Origin: Pseudomonas sp. FEN
GTDB lineage: Bacteria > Pseudomonadota > Gammaproteobacteria > Pseudomonadales > Pseudomonadaceae
Assembly (NCBI RefSeq): GCF_904067045.1
Contig: NZ_CAJFDC010000001.1
Span: 558,001 to 622,000, forward strand
Length of the DNA: 64,000 nt
Reading direction: 5' to 3'
The notes under the pieces were generated by a model that saw nothing but the letters and a program-made list of their open reading frames with translations, had not been told where the DNA came from and did no database searches. Below are positions 47,362-60,395 of the stretch, in pieces. The translations under genes were made by a program, and so were the position numbers. The stretch's first letter is position 1. Each line of letters starts with the position of its first letter.

Positions 47362-48678
47362 ATGACTTCCAGCACCACCTTTGCCGATGCCACGCCGAAC
47401 AAACCGCTGAACTCGACCTCGCGAGTGGCCACCGCCAGCTTTATCGGCACGGCCATCGAGTTCTACGATTTCTACGTCTATGCCACCGCCGCCGCGCTGG
47501 TGATCGGACCGGTTTTTTTCCCCCAGACCGACAGTACCGCGCAGATGCTCTCAGCCTTCCTGACCTTTGGCATCGCCTTCCTCGCCCGCCCGCTGGGCTC
47601 GGTCCTGTTCGGCCATTTCGGTGATCGCATCGGACGCAAATCGACACTGGTCGCCTCGTTGCTGCTGATGGGTGTCTGTACCACGCTGATCGGCGTGCTG
47701 CCCGGCTACGCGAGCATTGGCGCCTGGGCGCCGGTCCTGCTGTGCCTGCTGCGCTTCGGCCAGGGGCTGGGACTCGGCGGGGAATGGGGCGGGGCCGCGC
47801 TGCTGGCCACCGAAAACGCCCCCGAAGGCAAGCGCGCCTGGTTCGGCATGTTTCCGCAGTTGGGCCCTTCGATCGGCTTTCTCGCCGCCAATGGCCTGTT
47901 TCTGATCCTGGCCATGACCCTGAGCGACGAACAGTTCCGCTCCTGGGGCTGGCGCATTCCGTTCCTGCTCAGTGCCGTCCTGGTGATGGTCGGCCTGTAT
48001 GTGCGCCTCAAGCTCGAGGAAACCCCGATCTTCACCAATGCCGTGGCGCGCCAGGAGCGCGTGAAGATCCCTCTGATCGAACTGTTCAGCCGCTATTGGG
48101 CACCGGTACTGCTCGGCTCGCTGTCCATGGTGGTGTGTTACGCGCTGTTCTATATCTCGGCGGTGTTTGCCCTGAGCTACGGGGTGGCCAACCTTGGCTA
48201 CAGTCGCGAGACCTTCCTCGGACTTTTGTGCTTTGCCGTGCTATTCATGGCCGCGGCCACGCCACTGGCGGCCTGGGCCAGCGACCGCTTCGGGCGCAAG
48301 CCGGTACTGATTCTCGGTGCAGTGCTGGCACTGCTGTCCGGCTTCACCATGGAGCCGCTGCTGAGCCATGGCTCGACCTGGGGCGTCGCGCTGTTCCTGT
48401 GCCTGGAGTTGTTCCTGATGGGAGTTACCTTCGCGCCGATGGGCGCGCTGCTACCAGAGCTGTTTCCCACCCATGTGCGTTATACCGGTGCCTCGGCGGC
48501 GTATAACCTGGGCGGCATCGTCGGCGCCTCGGCGGCACCGTTCTTTGCCCAGAAGCTGGTGGCGATGGGCGGTTTGAGTTGGGTCGGCGGGTATGTGTCG
48601 GCGGCGGCGGCGTTGAGCCTGATTGCGATTCTCTGCTTGAAGGAAACGCGCCACAACGATTTGAACAAGGTCAGCTGA
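47362..48678 (+). CDS. MFS transporter, metabolite:H+ symporter (MHS) family
   Basis: 438 residues with 12 predicted helices. The MHS signature is present: SFIGTAIEFYDFYVYATAAA in TM1, then LARPLGSVLFGHFGDRIGRK between TM2 and TM3, and GLGLGGEWGGAALLATENAP in TM4. The family includes ShiA, ProP and KgtP-type carriers, so the substrate is probably a small organic acid or osmolyte but cannot be read here. The ATG at 47362 has AGGGA nine bases upstream. Confidence 0.92.
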   Translation: MTSSTTFADATPNKPLNSTSRVATASFIGTAIEFYDFYVYATAAALVIGPVFFPQTDSTAQMLSAFLTFGIAFLARPLGSVLFGHFGDRIGRKSTLVASLLLMGVCTTLIGVLPGYASIGAWAPVLLCLLRFGQGLGLGGEWGGAALLATENAPEGKRAWFGMFPQLGPSIGFLAANGLFLILAMTLSDEQFRSWGWRIPFLLSAVLVMVGLYVRLKLEETPIFTNAVARQERVKIPLIELFSRYWAPVLLGSLSMVVCYALFYISAVFALSYGVANLGYSRETFLGLLCFAVLFMAAATPLAAWASDRFGRKPVLILGAVLALLSGFTMEPLLSHGSTWGVALFLCLELFLMGVTFAPMGALLPELFPTHVRYTGASAAYNLGGIVGASAAPFFAQKLVAMGGLSWVGGYVSAAAALSLIAILCLKETRHNDLNKVS

Positions 48679-48689
48679 AGCTCAGCCAG

Positions 48690-48772
48690 TGGATGGCCGC
48701 CAAGCTTCTGGCAGTCTTGGGGGCCTCTTCGCGGCGCTGCGCCGATCCGACAAGCCCTGCTCCTACAGTTCA
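48690..48772. repeat. Decayed REP element
   Basis: GGCCTCTTCGCG and CAAGCCCTGCTCCTACAG flank a CGGCGCTGCGCCG hairpin, a degraded REPIN between the MFS gene and purT. Confidence 0.55.
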
Positions 48773-48823
48773 GCGGCGAACGCGGATTGTGCGCAAGGCA
48801 CAAATCCGCGCCTGCGAGCGGGG

Positions 48824-50005
48824 TTACAGCTCTACCACAACCGCTTGGGCAGCACGGGTCGCCTTGGCCCGCGCGGCTTCGATCGACTCGTCCCGTGCCA
48901 GCGCCACGCCCATGCGGCGCTGGCCGTTGACTTCCGGTTTGCCAAACAGACGCAAGGCGGTATCCGGCTCGCTCAACGCCGCACCGAGGTTGGCGAACGC
49001 AGTCTGGGTCGACTGCCCTTCCACCAGGATCACCGCCGACGCCGATGGGCCGAACTGACGGATCAACGGGATCGGCAAGCCGAGAATCGCCCGGGCATGC
49101 AGCGCGAACTGCGACAGATCCTGGGAAATCATGGTCACCATGCCGGTGTCATGGGGACGCGGCGAGACTTCGCTGAACCAGACCTGATCGCCCTTGATAA
49201 ACAATTCGACGCCAAACATGCCGCGCCCACCCAGGGCCTCGGTCACCGCCTTGGCGACCCGCTCCGATTCGGCCAGGGCCAGCGGACTCATGACCTGCGG
49301 CTGCCAGGACTCCTGGTAATCGCCTTTCTCCTGACGATGGCCGACCGGCGCGCAGAAAGTGGTGCCACCGATATGACGAACGGTCAGCAGAGTGATCTCG
49401 TAATCGAAGTCGATGAAACCTTCGACAATCACCCGGCCCTTACCGGCACGCCCGCCTTCCTGGGCATAGTCCCAGGCCGGCTGCACGTCGTCGATGCTGC
49501 GCAGCAGGCTCTGGCCCTTGCCCGAAGAGCTCATCACCGGTTTGACCACGCATGGAAAGCCGAGGTCCTCGACAGCCTTGCTATACGCCTCGAAGGTGTC
49601 GGCAAAGTGGTACGGCGAGGTCGGCAGCTTCAACTCTTCGGCAGCCAGGCGACGGATGCCTTCACGGTTCATGGTCAGTTGCGCGGCACGCGCGGTCGGC
49701 ACCACGGTGAAACCTTCGGCTTCCAGTTCCACCAGGGTGGCGGTGGCAATGGCTTCGATTTCCGGCACGATGAAATGCGGTTTCTCGGCTTCGATCACTG
49801 CCCGCAGGGCGGCGCCGTCGAGCATATTGATCACGTGGCTGCGATGCGCGACCTGCATGGCCGGCGCGTTGGCATAGCGGTCAACGGCAATCACTTCAAC
49901 GCCCAGGCGCTGCAGCTCAATGACCACTTCCTTGCCCAGCTCACCACAACCACAGAGCAATACGCGAGTCGCGGTCGGCGACAGTGGAGTTCCGATACGG
50001 GTCAT
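48824..50005 (-). CDS. purT: Formate-dependent GAR transformylase PurT
   Basis: A 393-residue ATP-grasp enzyme that formylates GAR using formate and ATP. The start [26 protein letters not shown], the ATP-grasp segments [19 protein letters not shown] and [20 protein letters not shown], and a C-terminal [19 protein letters not shown] are typical. Start at 50005 with GAGGA six bases upstream. It is purine-synthesis related but distant from purL. Confidence 0.97.
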   Translation of the reverse strand: MTRIGTPLSPTATRVLLCGCGELGKEVVIELQRLGVEVIAVDRYANAPAMQVAHRSHVINMLDGAALRAVIEAEKPHFIVPEIEAIATATLVELEAEGFTVVPTARAAQLTMNREGIRRLAAEELKLPTSPYHFADTFEAYSKAVEDLGFPCVVKPVMSSSGKGQSLLRSIDDVQPAWDYAQEGGRAGKGRVIVEGFIDFDYEITLLTVRHIGGTTFCAPVGHRQEKGDYQESWQPQVMSPLALAESERVAKAVTEALGGRGMFGVELFIKGDQVWFSEVSPRPHDTGMVTMISQDLSQFALHARAILGLPIPLIRQFGPSASAVILVEGQSTQTAFANLGAALSEPDTALRLFGKPEVNGQRRMGVALARDESIEAARAKATRAAQAVVVEL

Positions 50006-50120
50006 TTCAGGTCCTCGAGGAAGCAGATCATCGGCGGCGCCTGCGCAATCAGACACCTGCCGGGAAGAAAGACCGGCATTTTACATGAACTGGGCACGAC
50101 ATGAACCGCATGGCGCGGCT

Positions 50121-50588
50121 TCAGCTGGAAAGCGCCGCCTTGCGCATCCGCCAGGCCATGGCCAGCCAGACACAAGTCACGCCGGCGAATTTCGAGCCCA
50201 GGGCGGTAAGGATCACCCCCGGGGTCAGCGCGCCGATCAGGCCGAAGAAGATAAAGGTGTCCAACGGGATGCTCAGCGCCGAACTTATCCACAGGCGATC
50301 ATGCAGCGCACGCTTGGTGAGGCTGAAGACCAGCCAGTCGATGCACTCGGAGACGGCGAAGGCGGTGGCGCTCGCCAGGGCGATGGCCGGCTCGGAGGTG
50401 AAGTAGGACAGCAACAGCGCCGCGATCATCGCGACAATCGCACCGTGACCGAAGCGGGTCTGCACCATGTCGCGCAGGACGAAGACCAGCCCGCCCCAGG
50501 CCGACCAGATGATGTCCAGTTGCGGCGCGGCGGAGAAGGCGAAGTTGATCAGCACGACGCTGGCGATGTAGGCGATGAGAAAGAGCAT
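50121..50588 (-). CDS. VUT family transporter-like membrane protein
   Basis: 155 residues with four or five hydrophobic segments (LFLIAYIASVVLINFAFSAA, AIVAMIAALLLSYFTSEPAI, LWISSALSIPLDTFIFFGLI). Charged pairs such as RDMVQTRFG match the VUT/YhhQ fold, which imports queuosine precursors in E. coli. It is shorter than YhhQ. No queuosine genes are nearby, so the substrate is uncertain. The ribosome site is weak. Confidence 0.7.
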   Translation of the reverse strand: MLFLIAYIASVVLINFAFSAAPQLDIIWSAWGGLVFVLRDMVQTRFGHGAIVAMIAALLLSYFTSEPAIALASATAFAVSECIDWLVFSLTKRALHDRLWISSALSIPLDTFIFFGLIGALTPGVILTALGSKFAGVTCVWLAMAWRMRKAALSS

Positions 50589-50654
50589 GGGGCACGGACG
50601 ACCTTGTCTATGTAGCCATACAGGTTACCCCAAAGCAGTAAAGGGATCACACAA

Positions 50655-50789
50655 GTGTGGCGAGCGGGCTTGCCCGCGCTCGGCTGCGCAGCAGCCGCAG
50701 AACCATGGCTCCCGTCTATGCCTGATACACCGCTATTGCAGGTTTCAGGGGGGCTTCGCCCCCCAGCGCGGGCAAGCCCGCTCGCCACA
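50655..50789. repeat. REPIN
   Basis: GTGGCGAGCGGGCTTGCCCG and CGGGCAAGCCCGCTCGCCAC ends, with internal GGCTGCGCAGCAGCC and GGGGGGCTTCGCCCCCC hairpins. Confidence 0.9.
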
Positions 50790-50826
50790 AGAGCCACTGG
50801 GCCAGGCTCTGCTGATTGATGCCGAA

Positions 50827-51036
50827 TCAGGTCTTGGCGTTCGCTACCCACAACAAGCCGCTGGCCTTGGCCCGCCCATGGCAACGCGCCAGCACCTCGC
50901 GGCGCTCGGCGTTGTCCATGCGGCTCCAGCGGGTGATTTCCTCGACCGTGCGCTGGCAGCCGATGCAGACGTCCTGTTCATCCAGCGCACAGACACTCAC
51001 ACAGGGCGAGGCCAGCGGACGCTCGACCGTGCTCAT
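50827..51036 (-). CDS. DUF1289 protein
   Basis: 69 residues with four conserved cysteines ([20 protein letters not shown], then VLARCHG), probably metal-binding. The start ATG overlaps the stop of the carbonic-anhydrase-like gene (ATGA), so translation is coupled. The function is unknown. The order matches PAO1 from memory. Confidence 0.85.
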   Translation of the reverse strand: MSTVERPLASPCVSVCALDEQDVCIGCQRTVEEITRWSRMDNAERREVLARCHGRAKASGLLWVANAKT

Positions 51037-51557
51037 GCCTCGTCGACCGCCAGGTCGCGGGCATAACGCTGGGCGTTGTGCACATAGTGGGCGGCACTGG
51101 CTTCGAGCATTTTCTTCTGCGCTTCGGTCAACTCGCGAACCACCCGGCCCGGCGAGCCCATCACCAGCGAACCATCGGGAATCTCCTTGTTCTCGCCGAT
51201 CAACGCATTGGCGCCAATGATGCAATGCTTGCCGATCTTCGCGCCGTTGAGGATCACCGCGTTGATGCCGATCAGGCTGTAGTCGTCGACCGTGCAGCCA
51301 TGGAGCATGGCGTTATGGCCGATGGTCACCCCGGTACCAATGGTCAGCGGATACCCCATGTCAGTGTGCATCACCGTGCCATCTTGCACATTGCTGTGCC
51401 GGCCGATCAGGATCAGTTCGTTGTCGCCGCGCAACACTGCGTTGAACCAGACACTGGCCCCCTCCTCCAGCCGGACCTTACCGACCAGGGTCGCGTTGGG
51501 TGCCACCCAGCTCTGTGGATGCATCTCTACCCGGGCATCGCCCAGACGGTATTTCAT
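51033..51557 (-). CDS. Gamma-carbonic-anhydrase-like protein (hexapeptide repeats)
   Basis: 174 residues forming a left-handed beta-helix of hexapeptide repeats ([38 protein letters not shown]). His residues in MHTDMG, IGHNAM and LHGCT are the metal ligands of the gamma-CA family. Start [13 protein letters not shown] at 51557 with GAGGA. E. coli YrdA and Pseudomonas homologues are the closest family; activity as carbonic anhydrase is not proven by sequence. Confidence 0.9.
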   Translation of the reverse strand: MKYRLGDARVEMHPQSWVAPNATLVGKVRLEEGASVWFNAVLRGDNELILIGRHSNVQDGTVMHTDMGYPLTIGTGVTIGHNAMLHGCTVDDYSLIGINAVILNGAKIGKHCIIGANALIGENKEIPDGSLVMGSPGRVVRELTEAQKKMLEASAAHYVHNAQRYARDLAVDEA

Positions 51558-51597
51558 AGGGTTGTCCTCAAGGCTCACGACCACCTGAACGGCGGTT

Positions 51598-52197
51598 CTA
51601 GATATTGATAAAGCGTTCCGGGGGATTGTGCAGGCTGATCCGCGCGTCATACAACAGGTTGACCAGTTCGACGATCATGATCGCTGTCAGTCCCCAGATC
51701 TTGTACTCGCCAAAGCGGTAGCTGGGCACGTACCAACTACGGCCCTGGTAGTCGATACGGTGGGTATGCTCGCGCGGGTCCTGGCGGAAAAACGCCAACG
51801 GCACGTTGAACACCGCGGCAATCTCGGCATCATTGGCCCGATACTCGACAAAGTCCGGTACCACTCCGACGTAGGGCGTGACCTTGATCCCGTGCAGGGA
51901 GATCAGCGGGCTGAGCGGCCCGATGATTTCCACCAGCCCCGGCGCCAGGCCGATTTCCTCTTCGGCTTCGCGCAGGGCGGTGAAGATCAGGTCTGGATCC
52001 TCCGGGTCACGCCGCCCGCCGGGGAAGGCCACCTCGCCGCCATGGGTCGACAGACCGCTGGCGCGCAATGTCAGCACCAACTCCGGTTCGTCACTGCGAG
52101 TGATAGGCAGCAGTACCGCCGCCTCGGGAAAGCGACGATCCGTTTCCAGGGGGCGGGGCGTATGGCTGCTTACTCGTCGAAGTAACTCGTCCAGCAT
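51598..52197 (-). CDS. NUDIX hydrolase, CoA pyrophosphatase type (NudL-like)
   Basis: 199 residues. The UPF0035 element [18 protein letters not shown] leads into the Nudix box ([10 protein letters not shown]). [20 protein letters not shown] is the CoA-specific signature. It is expected to cleave CoA or oxidised CoA to phosphopantetheine and ADP. It is upstream of the carbonic-anhydrase-like gene on the same strand. Confidence 0.9.
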   Translation of the reverse strand: MLDELLRRVSSHTPRPLETDRRFPEAAVLLPITRSDEPELVLTLRASGLSTHGGEVAFPGGRRDPEDPDLIFTALREAEEEIGLAPGLVEIIGPLSPLISLHGIKVTPYVGVVPDFVEYRANDAEIAAVFNVPLAFFRQDPREHTHRIDYQGRSWYVPSYRFGEYKIWGLTAIMIVELVNLLYDARISLHNPPERFINI

Positions 52198-52344
52198 GGC
52201 TCATCTCGATTTGCGGCTTACCTGGCATCATGCACCAAAAGAAGTAGAGGGCCCAAGCCCCACACGGTGAGATGTCGCGAAAGCACAACTTGCCGACAGC
52301 CCGCCGCCCACGCGAAGATAGGCGTATTGCCAAGAGAATCCAGC

Positions 52345-52899
52345 ATGAAGTTCTGCAGCCAGTGCGGCAAACCAGTGAATCAGCGCGTACCCGAGGGCGA
52401 CACGCGCCCGCGTTTCGTCTGCGACCACTGTGACACCATTCATTACCAGAACCCGAATATCGTCGCCGGCTGCGTGCCGGTCTGGGGCACCCGGGTCCTG
52501 CTCTGCCGCCGCGCCATCGAACCGCGCCGGGGTTACTGGACCCTGCCCGCCGGTTTCATGGAGAATGGCGAGACCGTGGAACAGGCCGCCTGCCGGGAAA
52601 CCCTGGAAGAGGCCTGCGCGCGGGTGCGCAACCTGAGCATCTATACTTTGATCGACGTGCCCCATATCAACCAGGTGCACGTATTCTACCGTGCCGAACT
52701 GGTGGACCTGGAATTTGCCGCTGGCGAAGAAAGTCTGGAAGTACGATTGTTCGAAGAACACGAGATACCCTGGTCGGAGCTGGCTTTCAGAACCGTCGGG
52801 CGTACCCTGGAATATTTCTTCGCCGACCGCCAGACCGAGCAATATCCGGTTCGCAGCGAAGCCGTGCCACCCATGGCACCACGCACCACTACCCAATAA
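52345..52899 (+). CDS. NUDIX hydrolase with N-terminal zinc ribbon
   Basis: 184 residues. Zinc ribbon CSQCGKPV and CDHCDTIHYQNP, followed by a Nudix domain (GYWTLPAGFMENGETVEQAA, RETLEEACARV). Family members act on ADP-ribose or NAD-like substrates; the exact substrate is unknown. The start at 52345 fits the ribbon, and the frame upstream is not used. Divergent from the CoA-type NUDIX gene. Confidence 0.92.
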   Translation: MKFCSQCGKPVNQRVPEGDTRPRFVCDHCDTIHYQNPNIVAGCVPVWGTRVLLCRRAIEPRRGYWTLPAGFMENGETVEQAACRETLEEACARVRNLSIYTLIDVPHINQVHVFYRAELVDLEFAAGEESLEVRLFEEHEIPWSELAFRTVGRTLEYFFADRQTEQYPVRSEAVPPMAPRTTTQ

Positions 52900-52933
52900 T
52901 CGAAAACGCCTTACCTGCAGGGATACCGTTTTA

Positions 52934-53437
52934 ATGCGCTGGTTGTTCGTTGTGTTCTGCCTGTCGTTTGCCGCTTTGTCCCAGGCCTCTATCGCCGCCC
53001 CACTGAGCGGCAAGACCATCGAGAAGATCCTGATCCTCAAGTCCGCCCATCAATTGCAACTGATCAATGACGGCAAACCGCTGAAAACCTATCGCATTTC
53101 CCTGGGCAAGAATCCCAGGGGGCAGAAACTCATGCAAGGCGACCGGCGCACGCCCGAGGGTTTCTACTGGATCGACTGGCGCAAACCCAGCGACAAATAC
53201 AACCTGTCGCTGCACCTGTCCTACCCCAATATCAGCGACTCGGTACGCGCCCGTCGCGAAGGCGTGGACCCCGGCGACATGATCATGATCCACGGCACCC
53301 CGGACTCCGCGGACTACCCGGAAAACCTGTTCCACACCCTGGACTGGACCGACGGCTGCATTGCCATGCGCAATGTCGACATGCGCGAGGTCTGGGATCT
53401 GGTCAAGGACGGCACCATGGTGGAAATCCGCCCCTGA
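52934..53437 (+). CDS. L,D-transpeptidase family protein (YkuD fold)
   Basis: 167 residues. Signal peptide (MRWLFVVFCLSFAALSQASIA) and a YkuD catalytic domain. The active site is HGTPDSADYPENLFHTLDWT with DGCIAMRNVDM, the catalytic Cys in a T-D-G-C context, as in YafK-like enzymes. It likely acts on peptidoglycan cross-links or Lpp attachment in the periplasm. It begins 34 bases after the NUDIX gene. Confidence 0.88.
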   Translation: MRWLFVVFCLSFAALSQASIAAPLSGKTIEKILILKSAHQLQLINDGKPLKTYRISLGKNPRGQKLMQGDRRTPEGFYWIDWRKPSDKYNLSLHLSYPNISDSVRARREGVDPGDMIMIHGTPDSADYPENLFHTLDWTDGCIAMRNVDMREVWDLVKDGTMVEIRP

Positions 53438-53468
53438 GCCGGCTCGGCAGCGACGGAAGGACGGATAA

Positions 53469-53780
53469 TCAGAAATCGGCCAAACGCCAGACTTCATAGG
53501 CTGGTGTTTCGTAGGGATGGCTCTGCTTGAGAGCCATCACCACCGCCTCGATCAAGGCGTCCGCCACCACCAGCTCAACCTTCCACTCGTCCACCCGCTC
53601 GACCACGCCGGTCTGCCCGAGAAACGGCTGGCTGCCGTCCAACGGGCGAAACTGACCCTGGCCCAGCACCTGCCACGCGCACTGGTCATAAGCACCGACC
53701 CGCCCGCCTCCGGCGGCGAAGACGGCACTCTTGACCTGTTCCACATGGCTCGGCGGGACGAAAAAGCTGAGCTTGTACAT
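53469..53780 (-). CDS. YqfO/NIF3-like small protein
   Basis: 103 residues with the ferredoxin-like CutA/NIF3-insert fold (MYKLSFFVPPSHVEQVKSAV, GRVGAYDQCAWQVLGQGQFR, ALKQSHPYETPAYEVWRL). The HPYETPAYEV ending is diagnostic of the YqfO group. The function is not settled. Immediately downstream of purL (6 bases). Confidence 0.88.
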   Translation of the reverse strand: MYKLSFFVPPSHVEQVKSAVFAAGGGRVGAYDQCAWQVLGQGQFRPLDGSQPFLGQTGVVERVDEWKVELVVADALIEAVVMALKQSHPYETPAYEVWRLADF

Positions 53781-53786
53781 GACCGC

Positions 53787-56700
53787 TTAGTTAACCCAGA
53801 CGCGGGCGTTGCGGAACATGCGCATCCATGGCGCGTCTTCGTTCCAGTCTTCCGAGCGCCAGGAGTTCTGCACGGCGCGGAAGACCCGCTCAGGGTGCGG
53901 CATCATGATGGTGACGCGACCGTCGCGGCTGGTCAGCCCGGTGATCCCGCGCGGCGAGCCGTTCGGGTTGGCCGGGTAGGTCTGGGTGACCTTGCCGTGG
54001 TTGTCGACGAAACGCATGGCCACGCAACCCGACAGGTCGGCTTGCAGCAGGGCTTCCTCGCTTTCGAACTCGGCATGGCCTTCGCCGTGGGCGATGGCGA
54101 TCGGCATCCGCGAACCGGCCATGCCCTGCAGGAAGATCGAGTTCGACTCCTGGATCTGCACCATCGCCACCCGCGCTTCGAACTGCTCGGAGCGGTTGCG
54201 CACGAAATGCGGCCAGAATTCGCTGCCCGGGATCAGCTCGTGCAGGTTGGACATCATCTGGCAACCGTTGCACACGCCCAGGGTAAAGCTGTCATTGCGC
54301 TCGAAGAAGCCCTGGAAGGCATCGCGGGCACGGGTGTTGAACAGCGCCGACTTGGCCCAGCCCTCGCCGGCGCCGAGCACGTCGCCGTAGGAGAAGCCAC
54401 CGCAGGCGACCAGGCCCTTGAAGTCGTTCAGGTCGACGCGGCCGGCGAGGATATCGCTCATATGCACGTCGATGGCATTGAAGCCGGCACGGTCGAACGC
54501 CGCGGCCATTTCCACCTGGCCGTTGACGCCCTGCTCACGCAGCACCGCCACCTGTGGGCGAATGCCTTTCTTGATGTACGGCGCGGCGATGTCCTGGTTC
54601 ACATCAAAGCTGGTCTTGTAGCTCAGGCCCGGGTTGCCCTCGTCGAGCAGGACCTCGAACTCCTGGTCGGCACAATCGGCGTTGTCGCGCAGGCGCTGGA
54701 TGCGGTAGCTGGTTTCCGCCCACTGGCGCTGCAACAGGCGGCGCTCGCCGGTGAAGACCGTCTCGCCGTCGAAGGTGATGCTGACTTCGCCATTGTTCAA
54801 CGGCTGGCCGATCACCGACACGCAATCGCCCAGGCCGGCGGCGCTGAACTGCGCCAGCACGTCCGGGGTGGAGTCCTGGCGAACCTGGAGCACCGCACCG
54901 AGTTCTTCGTTGAACAGAATGGCCGCGAGGTCGTCGGAAGTTTCCGCCAGGCCATCGAGGTTCAGGTGCAGACCGCAGTGACCGGCAAAGGCCATTTCCA
55001 GCACGGAGGTCAGCAGACCGCCATCGGAACGGTCGTGGTAGGCGAGCAGATGACCGTCGGCGTTGAGGCCCTGGATCACCGCGAAGAAGGCCTTCAGGTC
55101 TTCGGCGTCATCGACGTCCGGCGCCTGCTTGCCGAGCTTGCCGTAGACCTGGGCGAGAATCGAGGCGCCCATGCGGTTCTGGCCGCGACCGAGGTCGATC
55201 AGGATCAGGTCGGTGGTGCCCTTGTCCATGCGCAGTTGCGGGGTCAGGGTCTGGCGGATATCGGTGACCGGGGCGAAACCGGTAACGATCAGCGACAGCG
55301 GCGAGGTCACACTCTTGTCGGTGCCTTCGTCGTTCCAGCGGGTGGCCATGGACATGGAGTCCTTGCCCACGGGAATGGTCAGGCCCAATTCGGGGCACAG
55401 CTCCATGCCGACCGCCTTGACGGTGTCGTACAGACGGGCATCTTCACCCGGGTGACCGGCAGCGGACATCCAGTTGGCCGACAGCTTGATATCGGACAGC
55501 TTGCCGATCCGCGAAGCGGCGATGTTGGTCAGGGTTTCACCGATCGCCATGCGCCCGGAAGCCGGCGCGTCCAACAGGGCCAGCGGCGTGCGCTCGCCCA
55601 TGGCCATGGCCTCACCGGTGTAGACGTCGAAACTGGTGGCGGTCACGGCGACGTCAGCCACCGGTACCTGCCACGGACCGACCATCTGGTCACGGGAGAC
55701 CAGGCCGGTAATGGTGCGGTCGCCGATGGTGATCAGAAAACTCTTGCTCGCCACGGCCGGGTGATGCAGGACGCGCTCCACGCACTCGGCCAGGGCCAGG
55801 CTGCTCGGATCGAAATCATCGCCCAGCTCGGTCTCGCGAACCGCCGAACGGTGCATGCGCGGGGCCTTGCCCAACAACACTTCCAACGGCATGTCCACCG
55901 GGCTGTTGCCGAAGTGGCTGTCGGTGACCGTCAGTTGCGGCTCGGCGGTGGCCTCCCCGACTACGGCGAACGGGCAGCGCTCGCGCTCGCAGATCGCCTT
56001 GAAGCGCTCGAAGTCCGCCGCGCCGACCGCCAGGACATAACGTTCCTGGGATTCGTTGGACCAGATTTCGTGCGGGGCCATGCCCGGCTCGTCATTGGGG
56101 ATATTGCGCAGTTCGAAACGACCGCCGCGGTCGCCGTCGTTGACCAGTTCAGGGAAGGCGTTGGACAGGCCACCAGCGCCCACGTCGTGGATAAAGCTGA
56201 TGGGGTTCTTGTCGCCCAACTGCCAGCAACGGTCGATGACTTCCTGGCAACGGCGCTCCATTTCCGGGTTTTCGCGCTGTACCGAAGCGAAATCCAGGTC
56301 CGCCGAGCTGGTGCCGGTGGCCATCGAGGAGGCCGCGCCGCCGCCCAGGCCGATCAACATCGCCGGGCCGCCGAGTACGATCAGCTTGGAGCCGACGAGG
56401 ATTTCGCCTTTCTGTACGTGTTCGGCACGGATGTTACCCATACCGCCGGCCAGCATGATCGGCTTGTGGTAACCGCGCACTTCGGCGCCACGCGGCGTGG
56501 TGATGGACTGTTCGAAGGTCCGGAAATAACCGGTCAGGGCCGGACGGCCGAATTCGTTGTTGAACGCGGCGCCACCCAGTGGGCCTTCGATCATGATGTC
56601 CAGCGCGGTGACGATGCGCTCGGGCTTGCCGTACGGCACTTCCCAAGGCTGCTCGAAACCGGGGATCTGCAGGTTGGACACGGTGAAACCGGTGAGACCG

Positions 56701-57683
56701 GCTTTCGGCTTGGCGCCGCGGCCGGTCGCGCCCTCGTCGCGGATCTCGCCACCGGAGCCGGTGGACGCGCCCGGGAACGGCGCGATGGCGGTCGGGTGGT
56801 TGTGGGTCTCGACCTTCATCAGGATGTGCACCGGCTCCTGCACCGCGCCGTACTGGCGGGTTTCAGGGTCCGGGAAGAAACGCCCGGCAACATTGCCGAC
56901 GATCACCGAGGCATTGTCCTTGTAAGCCGACAGAACGCCTTCGCTGTGCATCTGGTAGGTGTTCTTGATCATGCCGAACAGGCTTTTTTCCTGGTTCTGG
57001 CCGTCGATATCCCAACTGGCGTTGAAGATCTTGTGCCGGCAGTGCTCGGAGTTGGCCTGGGCGAACATCATCAGTTCGATGTCGTGCGGGTTGCGCTGCA
57101 GACCGGTGAAGGCGTTCACCAGATAGTCGATCTCGTCTTCGGCCAGGGCCAGGCCCAGCTCGACGTTGGCTTTTTCCAACGCGGCGCGACCGCCACCCAG
57201 CAGATCGATGGCCGTCAGCGGCTTGGGTTGGGCATGGCTGAACAGGCCGGCGGCCTGTTCCAGGTTACCCAGCACGATCTGGGTCATGCGGTCATGCAGG
57301 GCGGCGCCGATCAGTTCGGCTTCGGCCTCGCTGAATTGGCCGGCCACGTAGAAGGCGATACCGCGCTCCAGGCGCTGGATTTTCCCCAGGCCGCAGTTAC
57401 GCGCAATGTCGCTGGCCTTGCTCGACCAGGGCGAAATGGTGCCAAAACGCGGCAACACCAGGAACAGACGACCGGTCGGCTCCTGGACCGGCACGCTCGG
57501 GCCGTATTTCAGCAGGCGGGCCAGCACTTGCTGTTCGTCGCCAGTCAGCACGCCAGTCACTTCGGCGAAATGGGCGAACTCGGCATACAAGCCACTGACA
57601 GCCGGAACCTTTTGGCTCAGTTGTTCGAGCAGTTTGCTGTGGCGAAAGGCGGAAAGGGCAGGAGCACCGCGCAGGATCAACAT
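53787..57683 (-). CDS. purL: Phosphoribosylformylglycinamidine synthase PurL
   Basis: 1298 residues, the size of the large single-chain PurL of gammaproteobacteria. It converts FGAR and glutamine to FGAM. The FGAM synthase domain includes [24 protein letters not shown] sequence ([18 protein letters not shown]) and GVGGGGAASS-like loops. The C-terminal class I glutaminase has catalytic Cys in [13 protein letters not shown] and His/Glu in MPHPERVFR. The ATG at 57683 gives [20 protein letters not shown]. It is divergent from mltF. Confidence 0.98.
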   Translation of the reverse strand: MLILRGAPALSAFRHSKLLEQLSQKVPAVSGLYAEFAHFAEVTGVLTGDEQQVLARLLKYGPSVPVQEPTGRLFLVLPRFGTISPWSSKASDIARNCGLGKIQRLERGIAFYVAGQFSEAEAELIGAALHDRMTQIVLGNLEQAAGLFSHAQPKPLTAIDLLGGGRAALEKANVELGLALAEDEIDYLVNAFTGLQRNPHDIELMMFAQANSEHCRHKIFNASWDIDGQNQEKSLFGMIKNTYQMHSEGVLSAYKDNASVIVGNVAGRFFPDPETRQYGAVQEPVHILMKVETHNHPTAIAPFPGASTGSGGEIRDEGATGRGAKPKAGLTGFTVSNLQIPGFEQPWEVPYGKPERIVTALDIMIEGPLGGAAFNNEFGRPALTGYFRTFEQSITTPRGAEVRGYHKPIMLAGGMGNIRAEHVQKGEILVGSKLIVLGGPAMLIGLGGGAASSMATGTSSADLDFASVQRENPEMERRCQEVIDRCWQLGDKNPISFIHDVGAGGLSNAFPELVNDGDRGGRFELRNIPNDEPGMAPHEIWSNESQERYVLAVGAADFERFKAICERERCPFAVVGEATAEPQLTVTDSHFGNSPVDMPLEVLLGKAPRMHRSAVRETELGDDFDPSSLALAECVERVLHHPAVASKSFLITIGDRTITGLVSRDQMVGPWQVPVADVAVTATSFDVYTGEAMAMGERTPLALLDAPASGRMAIGETLTNIAASRIGKLSDIKLSANWMSAAGHPGEDARLYDTVKAVGMELCPELGLTIPVGKDSMSMATRWNDEGTDKSVTSPLSLIVTGFAPVTDIRQTLTPQLRMDKGTTDLILIDLGRGQNRMGASILAQVYGKLGKQAPDVDDAEDLKAFFAVIQGLNADGHLLAYHDRSDGGLLTSVLEMAFAGHCGLHLNLDGLAETSDDLAAILFNEELGAVLQVRQDSTPDVLAQFSAAGLGDCVSVIGQPLNNGEVSITFDGETVFTGERRLLQRQWAETSYRIQRLRDNADCADQEFEVLLDEGNPGLSYKTSFDVNQDIAAPYIKKGIRPQVAVLREQGVNGQVEMAAAFDRAGFNAIDVHMSDILAGRVDLNDFKGLVACGGFSYGDVLGAGEGWAKSALFNTRARDAFQGFFERNDSFTLGVCNGCQMMSNLHELIPGSEFWPHFVRNRSEQFEARVAMVQIQESNSIFLQGMAGSRMPIAIAHGEGHAEFESEEALLQADLSGCVAMRFVDNHGKVTQTYPANPNGSPRGITGLTSRDGRVTIMMPHPERVFRAVQNSWRSEDWNEDAPWMRMFRNARVWVN

Positions 57684-57733
57684 CTTCGGGACAGCCTCGG
57701 GAAGGGGGTGTGCTTTGAGGCCGTGCATTCTAG

Positions 57734-59431
<1,698 letters not shown>

Positions 59432-59461
59432 CCAACCCGTCCCCGACGATAGCGAGAGACA

Positions 59462-59595
59462 GTGTGGCGAGCGGGCTTGCCCGCGCTGGGCTGCGAAGCA
59501 GCCCTGGACCAGTCGCCTCGGTTTATCCAGTAGACCGCGTTCGCCGGTTTTAGGGCCGCTTCGCAGCCCAACGGGGGCAAGCCCCCTCGCCACAA
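59462..59595. repeat. REPIN
   Basis: GTGGCGAGCGGGCTTGCCCG and GGGGGCAAGCCCCCTCGCCA ends, with a GGGCTGCGAAGCAGCCC inner hairpin, between mltF and pdxJ. Confidence 0.9.
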
Positions 59596-59621
59596 AGGGG
59601 ATCAGCCAATGTCGAACGATC

Positions 59622-60368
59622 TCAGGCCTTCGGCGCAGCCGCCAGGATCAGCGCCTTCATCTCCACCACCGCGGCCTTGAAACCGACGAACAGCGCATGC
59701 GCCACCAGCGCATGGCCGATATTCAACTCATTGATCCCCGGAATCGCCGCCACCGCCTCGACGTTATGGTAATGCAGGCCATGCCCGGCATTGACGATCA
59801 GCCCCTGAGCCACACCAAAGGCCACGCCATCGGCGATCCGTTGCAGCTCTTCGGCAACTTCAGCCGGTGTCTGCGCATCGGCATAGCGCCCGGTGTGCAA
59901 CTCGATGGCCGGGGCCCCGATACGCTTGGCCGCGGCGATCTGACGCTCGTCGGCATCGATGAACAATGACACTTCACTGCCGATCTTGCTCAAACGCTCC
60001 ACCGCCGCCTTGATCCGCGCTTCCTGCCCCGCGACGTCCAGACCGCCCTCGGTGGTCAGCTCCTGGCGGGTTTCCGGCACCAGGCAGATATGCGCCGGCC
60101 GAATGCGCTCGGCAAAGGCCAGCATCTCTTCGGTCACGCCCATCTCGAAGTTCATCCGCGTCTGCAGCACGTCCTTGAGCAGCAGGACATCACGCTCCTG
60201 GATATGCCGGCGGTCTTCGCGCAGGTGCACGGTGATGCCATCGGCGCCCGCCTCTTCGGCATCCAGCGCAGCCTTGACCGGATCGGGATAACGCGTGCCC
60301 CGGGCCTGACGCAGGGTGGCGACGTGGTCGATGTTCACGCCGAGAAGGATACGAGTGCTGGTGCTCAC
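59622..60368 (-). CDS. pdxJ: Pyridoxine 5'-phosphate synthase PdxJ
   Basis: 248 residues; TIM barrel condensing 1-deoxyxylulose phosphate and 3-amino-2-oxopropyl phosphate to PNP. Start at GTG 60368 ([20 protein letters not shown]) with AGGAG seven bases upstream. [35 protein letters not shown] and [20 protein letters not shown] are diagnostic. It is the distal gene of the lepB-rnc-era-recO-pdxJ cluster. Confidence 0.97.
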   Translation of the reverse strand: MSTSTRILLGVNIDHVATLRQARGTRYPDPVKAALDAEEAGADGITVHLREDRRHIQERDVLLLKDVLQTRMNFEMGVTEEMLAFAERIRPAHICLVPETRQELTTEGGLDVAGQEARIKAAVERLSKIGSEVSLFIDADERQIAAAKRIGAPAIELHTGRYADAQTPAEVAEELQRIADGVAFGVAQGLIVNAGHGLHYHNVEAVAAIPGINELNIGHALVAHALFVGFKAAVVEMKALILAAAPKA

Positions 60369-60395
60369 GGAAAGACTCCTGAAGAGTGGAAGGTT